From assembly GCA_964385755.1 (NCBI GenBank), contig CAYLPZ010000007.1, positions 6,567-70,566 of the forward strand: DNA of 64,000 bases, given 5' to 3'. Position 1 is the first letter of the stretch, and every line of letters begins with the position of its first letter. Below, piece by piece: positions 1 to 8,351 of this stretch. Under the pieces are notes generated by a model that had not been told where the DNA came from, ran no database searches, and saw only the letters and a list, made by a program, of their open reading frames with translations. Made by a program: the position numbers and the translations under genes. Origin of the DNA: CAG-698 sp964385755 (lineage in GTDB: Bacteria; Bacillota_I; Bacilli_A; ML615J-28; CAG-698).

Positions 1-810
1 AGTGGTAATTTAGATTTATCTACACTAACAGAACACGGAACAATTGAGTTTAGAAATGTTGACTTTAAATACCCTAGTTCATCTAATCCAGTTTTAACAA
101 ATATTAATATAAAGATTAATCAAGGTGAAACAATAGCAATTGTCGGTGCAACAGGCTGTGGTAAAAGTTCTTTTGTTAATTTAATTCCAAGATTTTATGA
201 TGTAACAAATGGTGAACTATTGATTGATGGTGTAAATATAAAGGAGTTTAATTTACAAGATTTAAGAAATGTTGTTGGTATTTGTCTTCAAAAAGCAGAA
301 TTATTTAAAGGAACAATAAAAGAAAATGTTCTTTGGGGAAATAGTCATGCTAGTGATGAAGAAGTAATTAGAGCATGCGATATTGCTCAGGCTAGTGAAT
401 TCGTATTTAGTAAAGAAAAAGGCTTAGATGAAGAAATCGAAGAAAAAGGAACTAGTTTATCAGGTGGACAAAAACAAAGATTATCTATTGCTAGAGCAAT
501 AATTAAAAAACCGGAAATTATTATTTTTGATGATTCAACTAGTGCTTTAGACTTAGTAACTGAGGCTAAACTTCATAATGCCATGCGAAAAGAAATGAAA
601 GATACAACAAAAATAATTGTAGCACAACGTATTGCAACTGCTAAAAATGCGGATAAAATAATTGTTTTAGAAAATACAAAAGTTGTAGCTTTTGATTCTC
701 ATGAAAACTTAATGAAAAATTGTGAAATATACCAAGATATCTATTATTCTCAACTTAAAGGCGATAATAAAATAAGTGAAGAAATGACAGATAAAGCATT
801 TGGTAGATAG
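1..810 (+). CDS. ABC exporter half-transporter, ATP-binding part (5' truncated), degenerate-site subunit
   Basis: The reading frame is open from the first base, so the membrane domain lies outside the window and only the nucleotide-binding domain is seen. Walker A GATGCGKSS is at about nt 142-170 and the signature LSGGQKQR at about 457-480. Walker B reads IIIFDDST, with Asp where the catalytic Glu should be, and the H-loop reads VAQRIAT, with Gln for His. These two changes are the hallmark of the degenerate-site half of heterodimeric type IV exporters (TM287/288 or BmrCD type). The partner half follows 14 bp downstream. The substrate cannot be told from the sequence; multidrug or lipid export is usual for the family. 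Confidence 0.9.
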   Translation, partial: SGNLDLSTLTEHGTIEFRNVDFKYPSSSNPVLTNINIKINQGETIAIVGATGCGKSSFVNLIPRFYDVTNGELLIDGVNIKEFNLQDLRNVVGICLQKAELFKGTIKENVLWGNSHASDEEVIRACDIAQASEFVFSKEKGLDEEIEEKGTSLSGGQKQRLSIARAIIKKPEIIIFDDSTSALDLVTEAKLHNAMRKEMKDTTKIIVAQRIATAKNADKIIVLENTKVVAFDSHENLMKNCEIYQDIYYSQLKGDNKISEEMTDKAFGR

Positions 811-824
811 GATGGTGAAAATAA

Positions 825-2720
825 ATGGCAGAAAATAAAAAGAATATCCATAAAGGCCCTGGAGGTGGTGGCCCTGCTTCTAGGATGATGCAATTTAAAG
901 AAAAACCTAAAAATGTTAAAAAGTCTTTAGGAAGATTATTAAGTTATATTTCTTCATCTAAAATGCTATTTATTAGTATGATTGTAGTTGTAATCATTTA
1001 TACATTAATCAACCTTTCCACAAATATTGTGATCAAAGAAGTTGTTGCTTCACTTGGTACATTTAATGTTGATACTGGTTTATGGACATTAGAACCAAAC
1101 AAGGAAAAATTTACATTATTCATTATATTACTAATTGGTTTATATATTTTGTATTGTATATTCCAGTATCTTTCAAGTTTAATTGGTGTACACATATCAT
1201 GTAGAACTGTAAGAAAACTTCGTAATGACTTATTTGGAAAAATTGTTAAATTACCAATATCATATTTAGATAAACACCCTCATGGTGATATTATGAGTAG
1301 AATGACAAATGATGTTGATAATATTTCAATGGCAATAAGTCAGTCAATCACATCACTTATTTCTGGTGTTCTGACATTAATTGGATGTATAGCTATTATG
1401 GTATGGTATTCTCCACTCCTAACTTTAGTTGCAATGTTAACATTAGTCTTTACTTTAATTGTCACTATGTTACTTTCTAAGCTAATGAGACCGTTATTTA
1501 CAAAACAACAGGCAATTTTAGGTGAGTTAAATACAGAAACTGAAGAGATGGTAACTGGTTATCGTACTGTTATTGCTTATAATCGTCAAGAAAAAACGAT
1601 TAAAGATTTTAACAAGGCATCTGATGATTTTACTAAAACTGGGATTAAAGCACAAATTATTGGTGGTTCTATGGGACCAGTGATGAACTTTGTTGGCAAC
1701 TTAGGTTACTTTGTTGTTTCAATCTTTGGAGCGTTATTCATTTATTGGTCTTATTCTAGTGGAAGAAATATCGGTGGAACATTACTAGGAGCTGCTTTAA
1801 CAATTGATATTGTAATTATGTTCCTAACAACTACAAAACAATTCACTAGACCAATTAATGAGATTGCGCAATTATATTCATCAATTTTAACTGCACTTGC
1901 GGGGGCAGAACGTGTATTTGAAATATTAGATCAAGAAACAGAAAACTTTGATGGCGAAATTGACTTTGAATATGATGATATCAAGGGAAAACTTGATTTT
2001 AGCCATGTAGAATTTGGATATGTTCCAGAAAAGAAAGTACTAAATGATTTTGATATTTGTGTTTATAGTGGACACAAGATAGCTTTAGTTGGAGCAACTG
2101 GTTCTGGTAAAACAACCATAGTAAATCTACTTCTTCGTTTTTATGATATTGATGGTGGTATTATTAGTGTTGATGACAAAGATATCAGTAAAGTTTCAAA
2201 AAAGAAGCTTCGTGATGCCATAGCTATAGTATTACAAGACCCAGTATTATTTAATGACACTATTGAAAATAACATTCGTTATGCAAAACTTGATGCAACT
2301 GATGAAGAAATTGATAAAGCTTTAGAGATGGCAAATTGTACAGGATTTGTATCACGTTTGCCAGAAGGTAAAAAGACAGTTTTAACTGAAGGTGCAACAA
2401 ACATCAGTCAAGGTGAAAGACAACTATTAACAATCGCTAGAGCAATTCTAGCTGATCCTAAAATCATGATTTTAGATGAAGCAACAAGTAGTGTTGATAC
2501 AAGAACTGAAAAGCATATTCAAGATGCAATGGTAAATTTAATGCATGGAAGAACATCAATTATTATTGCTCACAGATTATCAACTATTGAAGATGCTGAT
2601 TTAATTCTAGTTCTAGATCATGGTGTTATTGTAGAACAAGGAAATCATCAAGAATTGATTGAACAAAATGGAGTTTATAATAAACTTTACCAAACTCAAT
2701 TCAAGGGTTTAGAAATATAA
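825..2720 (+). CDS. ABC exporter half-transporter, permease and ATPase, catalytic-site subunit
   Basis: This 631-residue protein has an N-terminal Gly/Pro-rich cytosolic tail, about six membrane segments (the first at residues 46-68 and 96-118) and a C-terminal ATPase domain. Walker A GATGSGKTT is near residue 421. Walker B ILDEATSS (near 548) keeps the catalytic Glu and the H-loop IIAHRLST (near 580) keeps His, but the signature is ISQGERQ rather than LSGGQ. It therefore supplies the canonical Walker B and the degenerate signature, complementary to the upstream half, and the two should form a heterodimer. The transcript ends at the hairpin at 2730. Confidence 0.93.
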   Translation: MAENKKNIHKGPGGGGPASRMMQFKEKPKNVKKSLGRLLSYISSSKMLFISMIVVVIIYTLINLSTNIVIKEVVASLGTFNVDTGLWTLEPNKEKFTLFIILLIGLYILYCIFQYLSSLIGVHISCRTVRKLRNDLFGKIVKLPISYLDKHPHGDIMSRMTNDVDNISMAISQSITSLISGVLTLIGCIAIMVWYSPLLTLVAMLTLVFTLIVTMLLSKLMRPLFTKQQAILGELNTETEEMVTGYRTVIAYNRQEKTIKDFNKASDDFTKTGIKAQIIGGSMGPVMNFVGNLGYFVVSIFGALFIYWSYSSGRNIGGTLLGAALTIDIVIMFLTTTKQFTRPINEIAQLYSSILTALAGAERVFEILDQETENFDGEIDFEYDDIKGKLDFSHVEFGYVPEKKVLNDFDICVYSGHKIALVGATGSGKTTIVNLLLRFYDIDGGIISVDDKDISKVSKKKLRDAIAIVLQDPVLFNDTIENNIRYAKLDATDEEIDKALEMANCTGFVSRLPEGKKTVLTEGATNISQGERQLLTIARAILADPKIMILDEATSSVDTRTEKHIQDAMVNLMHGRTSIIIAHRLSTIEDADLILVLDHGVIVEQGNHQELIEQNGVYNKLYQTQFKGLEI

Positions 2721-2729
2721 ATAGAAATA

Positions 2730-2770
2730 CTTTACTAGAATAAATAATGTTATTTTAGTAAAGTTTTTTA
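2730..2770 (+). terminator. Intrinsic terminator of the ABC exporter operon
   Basis: A 14-bp stem (2730-2743 with 2750-2763, one G-U pair) with a 6-nt loop is followed by a run of six T. Confidence 0.88.
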
Positions 2771-2822
2771 TAAATCAACACTTATCAAAGTTTATGTTGT
2801 TCATTTAACCTTAATAAAATTG

Positions 2823-2828
2823 TATAAT
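2823..2828 (+). promoter_or_regulatory. Putative -10 box before the small membrane protein
   Basis: TATAAT lies 29 bp before the ATG at 2858. No convincing -35 box is seen at 17 bp spacing. Confidence 0.4.
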
Positions 2829-2857
2829 TTATTTGTATCATAAAGGAGGAAATAAAA

Positions 2858-3220
2858 ATGAACAATTTAAACACTGATAAGATTTATGCAGAACAAATTG
2901 CTAACGAGTATGCAAAAAAGGAAACTATAAAGGTAAAACAACTAAAGAAACTAGATGCTAAGGTTAAATACCCAGCAAATATTTTCACTTTCACATTTGG
3001 AACTATTAGTGCATTAATTTTAGGCATTGGCATGTGTCTTGGCATGAAAGTAATAGGAGAAGGTACTTTAGCCTTTGTCATTGGTATTATTGTTGGCGTA
3101 ATTGGAATTATAGGATGCATTATTAATTATCCTATTTATAAAAAAGTATTAGAAAAAAGAAAAAATAAATATGGATCAGATATTTTACGCTTAGCACAAG
3201 AAATAGCAGAAGAAAAGTAA
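2858..3220 (+). CDS. Small two-TM membrane protein of unknown function
   Basis: This 120-residue protein has a lysine-rich N-terminal part (about residues 10-38), two hydrophobic segments (about 42-62 and 68-95) and a basic C-terminal helix. The AAAGGAGG SD 8 bp before the ATG fixes the start. I do not recognise a family. It lies 15 bp upstream of a TetR gene and is probably cotranscribed with it, so it may be that regulator's target or an accessory of the neighbouring exporter; this is inference from position only. Confidence 0.75.
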   Translation: MNNLNTDKIYAEQIANEYAKKETIKVKQLKKLDAKVKYPANIFTFTFGTISALILGIGMCLGMKVIGEGTLAFVIGIIVGVIGIIGCIINYPIYKKVLEKRKNKYGSDILRLAQEIAEEK

Positions 3221-3235
3221 AATGGAGGAATTCTA

Positions 3236-3820
3236 ATGAATAAATCTGAGAGTAAGTATTACAATACTGCTCTATTAATGGATAAAGCATTGATTGAATT
3301 ATTAAACAAAAAAGAATATGAGTTTGTCACAGTAAAAGAAATATGTGAGAAAGCAGGGGTAAACCGCTCAACTTTTTATCTTCATTATGAAAACATAGAT
3401 GATTTATTAAATGAATGTTTAGAAAATACTATGAATAATTTTTTTTCATATTTTGATAACAATGCAAGAGAATTTATAGAAAAAATTGATAAATGCTCAA
3501 AAAATGAATTATATCTAATTACACCAAAATATTTAACACCATATTTAAAATATATAAAAGAAAATAAAGTGATTCATCAAGTATTTGTTAAACGAAGTGT
3601 TCTAATGAATTCACAAAAAAAGTTTAATGGCTTAAATCATTATATCTTTAAACCTATTTTTAAAAGGTTTGGAATAAATGAAAAAGATCAGAAGTATATG
3701 ATTTTATATTACGTTAATGGTTTATTAGGAGTAATTAATGAGTGGATAAAAAATAATTGTAAAGATGATATATCATATATTGAGAATATAATTACCAAAT
3801 GTATTTATGATAAAAAATAA
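3236..3820 (+). CDS. TetR/AcrR-family transcriptional regulator
   Basis: This 194-residue protein has a typical N-terminal TetR helix-turn-helix at about residues 28-50 (TVKEICEKAGVNRSTFYLHY), followed by an all-helical ligand/dimer domain. A GGAGG SD lies 8 bp before the ATG. It probably autoregulates the two-gene unit with the small membrane protein, and could also control the ABC exporter upstream, but no operator palindrome was identified. Confidence 0.88.
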   Translation: MNKSESKYYNTALLMDKALIELLNKKEYEFVTVKEICEKAGVNRSTFYLHYENIDDLLNECLENTMNNFFSYFDNNAREFIEKIDKCSKNELYLITPKYLTPYLKYIKENKVIHQVFVKRSVLMNSQKKFNGLNHYIFKPIFKRFGINEKDQKYMILYYVNGLLGVINEWIKNNCKDDISYIENIITKCIYDKK

Positions 3821-3858
3821 TAAATTTAAAAATATTGATATAAAAATAACGAATTATT

Positions 3859-3867
3859 TGCTATAAT
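3859..3867 (+). promoter_or_regulatory. Extended -10 promoter giving a probable leaderless mRNA
   Basis: TGCTATAAT is an extended -10 (TG-n-TATAAT). Its last base is 7 bp before the A of the ATG at 3874, so transcription would start at the start codon itself. There is no SD sequence in this interval. Confidence 0.65.
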
Positions 3868-3873
3868 AATAGC

Positions 3874-5109
3874 ATGAAAAAAATATTTTTGTTTTTATTT
3901 GTAATTATTTGTTTATTTTTATCATTATCATGTGATAACAAAGTTGATTTAGGTGTAAAAGAAGAAACATACTTTGTAACATCTGATTTACACTTGCTTT
4001 CTAATAATTTAGTACCTAATGAGGAATTTAAGAAAAAACTTATAGCTGATGGAAGAATTCAAGAAAAAGATTATCAACTTCTAGAAGCTTTTGTGAAAGA
4101 GGTTAATGAAGAAAAACCTAAATTTGTATTCATTACAGGTGATTTAACATTTAATGGAGAGAAAGATTCACATGAAGAAGTAGCTAGGATACTTAAATCA
4201 GTGAATAGCGAAACCAAAGTTTTAGTAATACCAGGTAATCATGACATGTTTAATCAAAAGTCATATACATATGCTGGTGAATATATCGAAGAAGTTGAAA
4301 ATGTTGATTATGAAGGTTTTAAAAATATTTATAAAGACTTTGGTTATACAAATGCATATTCATATGATGAAGTTACTTTGAGTTATATTTACGAGCTATC
4401 ACCTAAAAGATGGGCAATAATGCTTGACACAACTACATCATATTCAAATGCTGATGGTCAAAATTACGTTGGTGGAGCTATCTATCTTGAAACTTATAAC
4501 TGGCTTAAAGAGCATTTAGAATATGCTAAGGCTAACGATATTGAAGTTATTTCATTTTCTCATCATAACATGATGGTTCATAATGAAGTTTTTAAATATT
4601 TATATGCAATAGGAAATTATAAAGATATTCAAAAACTTTATAATGATTATGGTGTAAAAATAAACTTTTCCGGCCATTTACATAATCAAATAATACATGA
4701 AGAAAATGGTTTATGTGATATCGTAAGTTCATGTTTGCTTGATTATGGTAATCAATATGGGGTAATAGATATATATCCAAATGATATATATTATCACACA
4801 AATAAACTTGCTTTTGATTGCAATGGACAAAAACTAATTGATTATAGCTTTGATAGATTTTATCAATGTTACTATGATAAAACTATTAAAAAATATAATG
4901 AAGAAGAAACGGATATAATGTGTAAATTAAATTGTTACTATTTTGATGGTAATTATGATATGATTAAAAAACTTGTTAAGAAGAATAGAAAAATCATTGC
5001 TAATATTGCACAGTTTAATAAATATATTGATTCAATAGTTTCTGAAACAATAGAAAATCCAACTAGTAAAATTATAAAAATGGTGATTACAAATGAAGGT
5101 GGGAATTGA
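3874..5109 (+). CDS. Metallophosphoesterase lipoprotein
   Basis: This 411-residue secreted protein has a signal peptide ending in the lipobox SLSC (Cys20), so it should be anchored to the outer face of the membrane. Calcineurin-like motifs appear in order: SDLHLL, GDLTFNG, GNHD, SFSHHN and GHLHN. These are the usual ligands for the two-metal centre. Substrates of such surface enzymes are phosphomonoesters or diesters; none can be assigned here. The start is fixed by the signal peptide and not by an SD, because none is present. The 3' end overlaps acpS by 17 bp. Confidence 0.88.
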   Translation: MKKIFLFLFVIICLFLSLSCDNKVDLGVKEETYFVTSDLHLLSNNLVPNEEFKKKLIADGRIQEKDYQLLEAFVKEVNEEKPKFVFITGDLTFNGEKDSHEEVARILKSVNSETKVLVIPGNHDMFNQKSYTYAGEYIEEVENVDYEGFKNIYKDFGYTNAYSYDEVTLSYIYELSPKRWAIMLDTTTSYSNADGQNYVGGAIYLETYNWLKEHLEYAKANDIEVISFSHHNMMVHNEVFKYLYAIGNYKDIQKLYNDYGVKINFSGHLHNQIIHEENGLCDIVSSCLLDYGNQYGVIDIYPNDIYYHTNKLAFDCNGQKLIDYSFDRFYQCYYDKTIKKYNEEETDIMCKLNCYYFDGNYDMIKKLVKKNRKIIANIAQFNKYIDSIVSETIENPTSKIIKMVITNEGGN

Positions 5110-5407
5110 TTTAACTAGAATATCTAGGTTTTCAAAAAGCCAAAAGTTATGGCGAGATAAAATATTGACAAGTTTTGAGAAAATAGAATATGATAATTTA
5201 AGTGAAGATAAGAAGCTTAAGTTTCTTGCGGTGCATTTTTCTTTTAAAGAAGCAATATTTAAGGCAACACAAGACAAATCATATTTATCATATGAAATAA
5301 GAAAAGAAGAAAATGGCAAGCCATATGTTTATAATCATGATGAACTTGAAATATCATGTAGTCATGAAGATGATTATGTGGTTACTATTTGCATAAAGAC
5401 TAATTAA
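5093..5407 (+). CDS. acpS: Holo-[acyl-carrier-protein] synthase
   Basis: AcpS transfers 4'-phosphopantetheine from CoA to apo-ACP in fatty acid synthesis. The 104-residue protein starts with the family motif GIDLTRI (Mg-binding Asp), has the FSFKEAIFKA motif with the second acidic ligand, then NGKPYV and a SCSH motif near the C-terminus. It is a little shorter than most AcpS (about 120 residues) but has the full set of motifs. The start lies inside the preceding gene, consistent with translational coupling. A terminator follows directly. Confidence 0.88.
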   Translation: MKVGIDLTRISRFSKSQKLWRDKILTSFEKIEYDNLSEDKKLKFLAVHFSFKEAIFKATQDKSYLSYEIRKEENGKPYVYNHDELEISCSHEDDYVVTICIKTN

Positions 5408-5408
5408 G

Positions 5409-5434
5409 TGAACGATGTAAATCGTTCATTTTTA
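5409..5434 (+). terminator. Intrinsic terminator after acpS
   Basis: TGAACGAT and ATCGTTCA form an 8-bp stem around a GTAA loop, followed by five T. Confidence 0.85.
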
Positions 5435-5448
5435 TTGTTTTTTGATAA

Positions 5449-5477
5449 TTGAATTAATGATAAAAAAAGTGTATTAT
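5449..5477 (+). promoter_or_regulatory. Promoter of the two-component operon
   Basis: TTGAAT, 17 bp, TATTAT. It lies 45 bp upstream of the response-regulator ATG at 5523. Confidence 0.6.
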
Positions 5478-5522
5478 ATATATGTAATAATTAATAATTT
5501 TGTTAACACATGGGGTGATAAT

Positions 5523-6209
5523 ATGTTTAGAATTCTAGTGGTTGATGATAATGAAAATACAAGAAAATATCTAAAAGCTATTTTAGAAGAAGAAGGATAT
5601 ATTGTTTATTTAGCGATGAATGGTTTAGATGCACTAAACATGCTTGAAGATGAACATATAGACCTAGTAGTCCTCGATATAATGATGCCGAAAATGGATG
5701 GTTATGAATTTACTAAAATAGTAAGAGAAGTTGATAGTGATTTACCTATTTTAATGGTTTCAGCAAAACAACTTGCGGTGGACAAACATAAAGGATTCTT
5801 AGCTGGTACAGATGATTATATTACCAAACCTATTGAGAAAACAGAGTTTATATTACGTATTAAGGCACTTTTAAGACGTGCAAAAATAGCTAGTGAACGT
5901 AAAATAATTATTGGTAGTGTTGTAATAGATTATGATACTTTAACAGTTTCTGGCCATGGAGAAACTATCGAGCTTCCTCAAAAAGAATTTATGCTCCTAT
6001 TTAAACTTTTATCAAATCCTAATAAAATATTTACAAGAATTCAACTAATGAATGAAATATGGGGAATGGATTCTGAGAGCGGATGGGAGACGTTAACGGT
6101 TCATATTGGTAGGATTCGTAAAAGATTTGAAGGATGGGATGAGTTTACGATTGAATCTGTAAGAGGATTAGGATATAGAGCAGTAAGGAATGATAAAAAT
6201 GAAAAATAA
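5523..6209 (+). CDS. OmpR/PhoB-family response regulator
   Basis: This 228-residue regulator has an N-terminal receiver domain with the acidic pair Asp8-Asp9, the phosphoacceptor Asp52 (VVLDIMMPKMDG) and Lys102 (YITKP). A C-terminal winged-helix DNA-binding domain follows (WETLTVHIGRIRKRF; SVRGLGYRA). The frame is open 81 bp further upstream, but GGGGTGAT just before 5523 and the receiver alignment fix the start here. It is followed by its cognate kinase with a small overlap. The regulon is unknown. Confidence 0.93.
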   Translation: MFRILVVDDNENTRKYLKAILEEEGYIVYLAMNGLDALNMLEDEHIDLVVLDIMMPKMDGYEFTKIVREVDSDLPILMVSAKQLAVDKHKGFLAGTDDYITKPIEKTEFILRIKALLRRAKIASERKIIIGSVVIDYDTLTVSGHGETIELPQKEFMLLFKLLSNPNKIFTRIQLMNEIWGMDSESGWETLTVHIGRIRKRFEGWDEFTIESVRGLGYRAVRNDKNEK

Positions 6210-7290
6210 AAAAAATATTAAATTTGAATTTAAAAGATTTCAACAAATTAAATCACGAAAAAGTTTAACAGTCTTGTTTGCGGGGGTATCTACGCTTCTT
6301 TCTTTGATTGTTGCTGTGTTTGTTATCGCTTTTGTCTTTATTATTTTATCAACTGATGTAATGACAAAAGATGGTGTATTAGATACTAATTTATTTATTA
6401 TTTCATTAAGTGCAGTATGTCTAATCGTCTCACCAACAATATCTTTTTCATTAAGTAAATTATTTATGAATCCAGTTAACAAAATAATTAACGTAATGAA
6501 TAAAATGGCTTCTGGTGATTTTAAAACAAGAATTAACTTTGAGGGAAGAATGGCAAAAAATTCTGTAATAATTGAATTATCTGATAGCATTAATACACTT
6601 GCTGAAGACTTAGATAAAACAGAAATGCTAAAGTCCGATTTTGTAAATAATTTCTCACATGAGTTTAAGACACCTATTGTTTCAATTTCAGGTTTTGCAA
6701 AGCTATTAAAATCTGAAAACCTAACAGAGGAACAAAAACAAGAATATTTAGATATTATATATGAGGAATCACTTAGACTTTCTGATATGGCAACAAATGT
6801 TTTAAATTTAACTAAAATAGAAAATCAAACTATTCTAACAAACTTAAGCACATATAACTTATCTGAACAGATTAGAAGTTGCTTTTTGATACTTGAAAAT
6901 AAATGGACAAAAAAAGAATTAGAATTAAATTTAGACTTTGATGAAATACCTATTACAGCAAATGAGGAATTAATGCAAGAGGTGTGGATTAATTTGATAG
7001 ATAATGCAATCAAGTTTTCACCAGAAAAAGGACAAATCACTATTTATATAATTGATAATGAAAAAGAAATACATGTAATAATACAAAACACGGGCTCATC
7101 AATTAAGAAAGAAAATTTGTCACGTGTTTTTCAAAAATTCTTTCAAGAAGATTCTTCGCATACAACAAAGGGTAATGGCGTTGGCTTAGCAATTGTAAAG
7201 AAAATAGTTGATCTTCATAAAGGAAGTATCGATGTCAAATCAAGTGATAATGTGACTTCATTTGTTGTTCATCTTCCTAAAGATTTATAA
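6199..7290 (+). CDS. Membrane sensor histidine kinase
   Basis: There are two membrane segments (about residues 25-52 and 68-90), a HAMP linker, a HisKA domain with the phosphoacceptor His in NNFSHEFKTP (about residue 153), and an HATPase domain with the N-box (INLIDNAIKF) and G-box (GNGVGLAIVKKI). The extracellular loop is only about 15 residues, so the signal is probably sensed in the membrane or through partners. ATGs occur at 6190 and 6199; the second has the better spacing from GTAAGGA. It partners the regulator just upstream. Confidence 0.92.
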   Translation: MKNKKNIKFEFKRFQQIKSRKSLTVLFAGVSTLLSLIVAVFVIAFVFIILSTDVMTKDGVLDTNLFIISLSAVCLIVSPTISFSLSKLFMNPVNKIINVMNKMASGDFKTRINFEGRMAKNSVIIELSDSINTLAEDLDKTEMLKSDFVNNFSHEFKTPIVSISGFAKLLKSENLTEEQKQEYLDIIYEESLRLSDMATNVLNLTKIENQTILTNLSTYNLSEQIRSCFLILENKWTKKELELNLDFDEIPITANEELMQEVWINLIDNAIKFSPEKGQITIYIIDNEKEIHVIIQNTGSSIKKENLSRVFQKFFQEDSSHTTKGNGVGLAIVKKIVDLHKGSIDVKSSDNVTSFVVHLPKDL

Positions 7291-7298
7291 TTAAATAT

Positions 7299-7352
7299 AT
7301 AACTTTATTTTTGAGTTCTATTATTCAAAAATAAAGTTATTTTATTTTTTAA
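7299..7352 (+). terminator. Intrinsic terminator of the two-component operon
   Basis: A perfect 16-bp inverted repeat (7299-7314 with 7325-7340) is followed by a T-rich tract. Confidence 0.9.
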
Positions 7353-7388
7353 AATAATTTAATAGTTTAGATTCAGTTTATTTTAAAA

Positions 7389-7397
7389 TGTTATAAT
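7389..7397 (+). promoter_or_regulatory. Extended -10 promoter of the degV-fakA unit
   Basis: TGTTATAAT (TG-n-TATAAT), 40 bp before the start codon at 7437; no clear -35. Confidence 0.6.
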
Positions 7398-7436
7398 ATG
7401 TCTATAAAATGGATAAATAGGAGAAAATTTTAAAAA

Positions 7437-8339
7437 ATGGAAAAAGAATATAGAAAAATTAAAATAATTACAGATAGTTGTTGTGACATTAATGAAGAAT
7501 TAATGAAACAATATGATATCGATTATGTAAAAATGAGTGTAGTAAATGATGGTTCTTTAATCGAAGCAAGTATGAATTGGAGTAACGAAGATTATCACAA
7601 GTTTTATGATTTAATTCGTTCTGGTAAAAGAATTACTACAGCACAAGTAAAGAAAGAAGAATTTGAAACTGTATTTTCTAAGTATATAAATAATGGGTAT
7701 GATGTTATTTATTTAGCGTGTTCTTCTAAGCAATCTAGTTCAGTACATACTGGTGCTTTGGTTGCTAAAAACATGTGTGAAGAAAATCCTGAAGCAAAGA
7801 TTACTGCTATTGACTCTTTAAATTCATCTACTTCACTTGGTATGCTTGCAATAGAGGCTAGTAAACTAGTTCAAAAAAATACACCATATGATGAAGTTGT
7901 TAAACAAATATATGCTATGAGAAAAAAAGTAAATGAATTTTGTACTGTTCACTCTTTAGAATATTTAAGAAGAGCTGGAAGAGTAAAAGGTTCTACCGCA
8001 TTTTTTGGTAATCTAATGGGTGTTAAGCCAATCATAATATCTGATGCGGAAGGAAATCAATCTGCTTTTAAGAAGGTTAAAGGTCGTCAAAATTCATTCA
8101 AAGAATTGGTTTCTCTATTAAAAGAAGCAATTGTTAACCCTGAAGAACAAATTATATATCTATCTCATGCGGATTGTAAAAAAGAAGAAGTAGATCAACT
8201 AGTATCATTAATTAAAAGTGAAATATCTTGTAAAGAAGTATATATTGGTTACATTGGACCAATTGTTGGGGCTTCTGTTGGTCCTGATGCAATTGCAGTT
8301 TTTGCTTTTGGTAAAGAAGTTTTATTTACAGTAAAATAA
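7437..8339 (+). CDS. DegV-family fatty-acid-binding protein (FakB type)
   Basis: DegV/FakB proteins bind a fatty acid and present it to the kinase FakA for phosphorylation, feeding exogenous fatty acids into phospholipids. The 300-residue protein begins with the family core KIITDSCCDI, then TTAQVK and the LACSSKQSSSVHTGA segment, and ends with the usual GPIVGASVGPDAIAVF-like motif. It is 12 bp upstream of the FakA-like gene, which strongly supports the assignment. A second paralogue lies at 45153. The acyl chain preference cannot be read from the sequence. Confidence 0.88.
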   Translation: MEKEYRKIKIITDSCCDINEELMKQYDIDYVKMSVVNDGSLIEASMNWSNEDYHKFYDLIRSGKRITTAQVKKEEFETVFSKYINNGYDVIYLACSSKQSSSVHTGALVAKNMCEENPEAKITAIDSLNSSTSLGMLAIEASKLVQKNTPYDEVVKQIYAMRKKVNEFCTVHSLEYLRRAGRVKGSTAFFGNLMGVKPIIISDAEGNQSAFKKVKGRQNSFKELVSLLKEAIVNPEEQIIYLSHADCKKEEVDQLVSLIKSEISCKEVYIGYIGPIVGASVGPDAIAVFAFGKEVLFTVK

Positions 8340-8351
8340 TAGGAGTTATAA

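Noticed and set aside
6240..6590. 116-codon minus-strand ORF in the histidine kinase gene
   Set aside because: Antisense shadow without an SD; the plus strand has complete kinase motifs.
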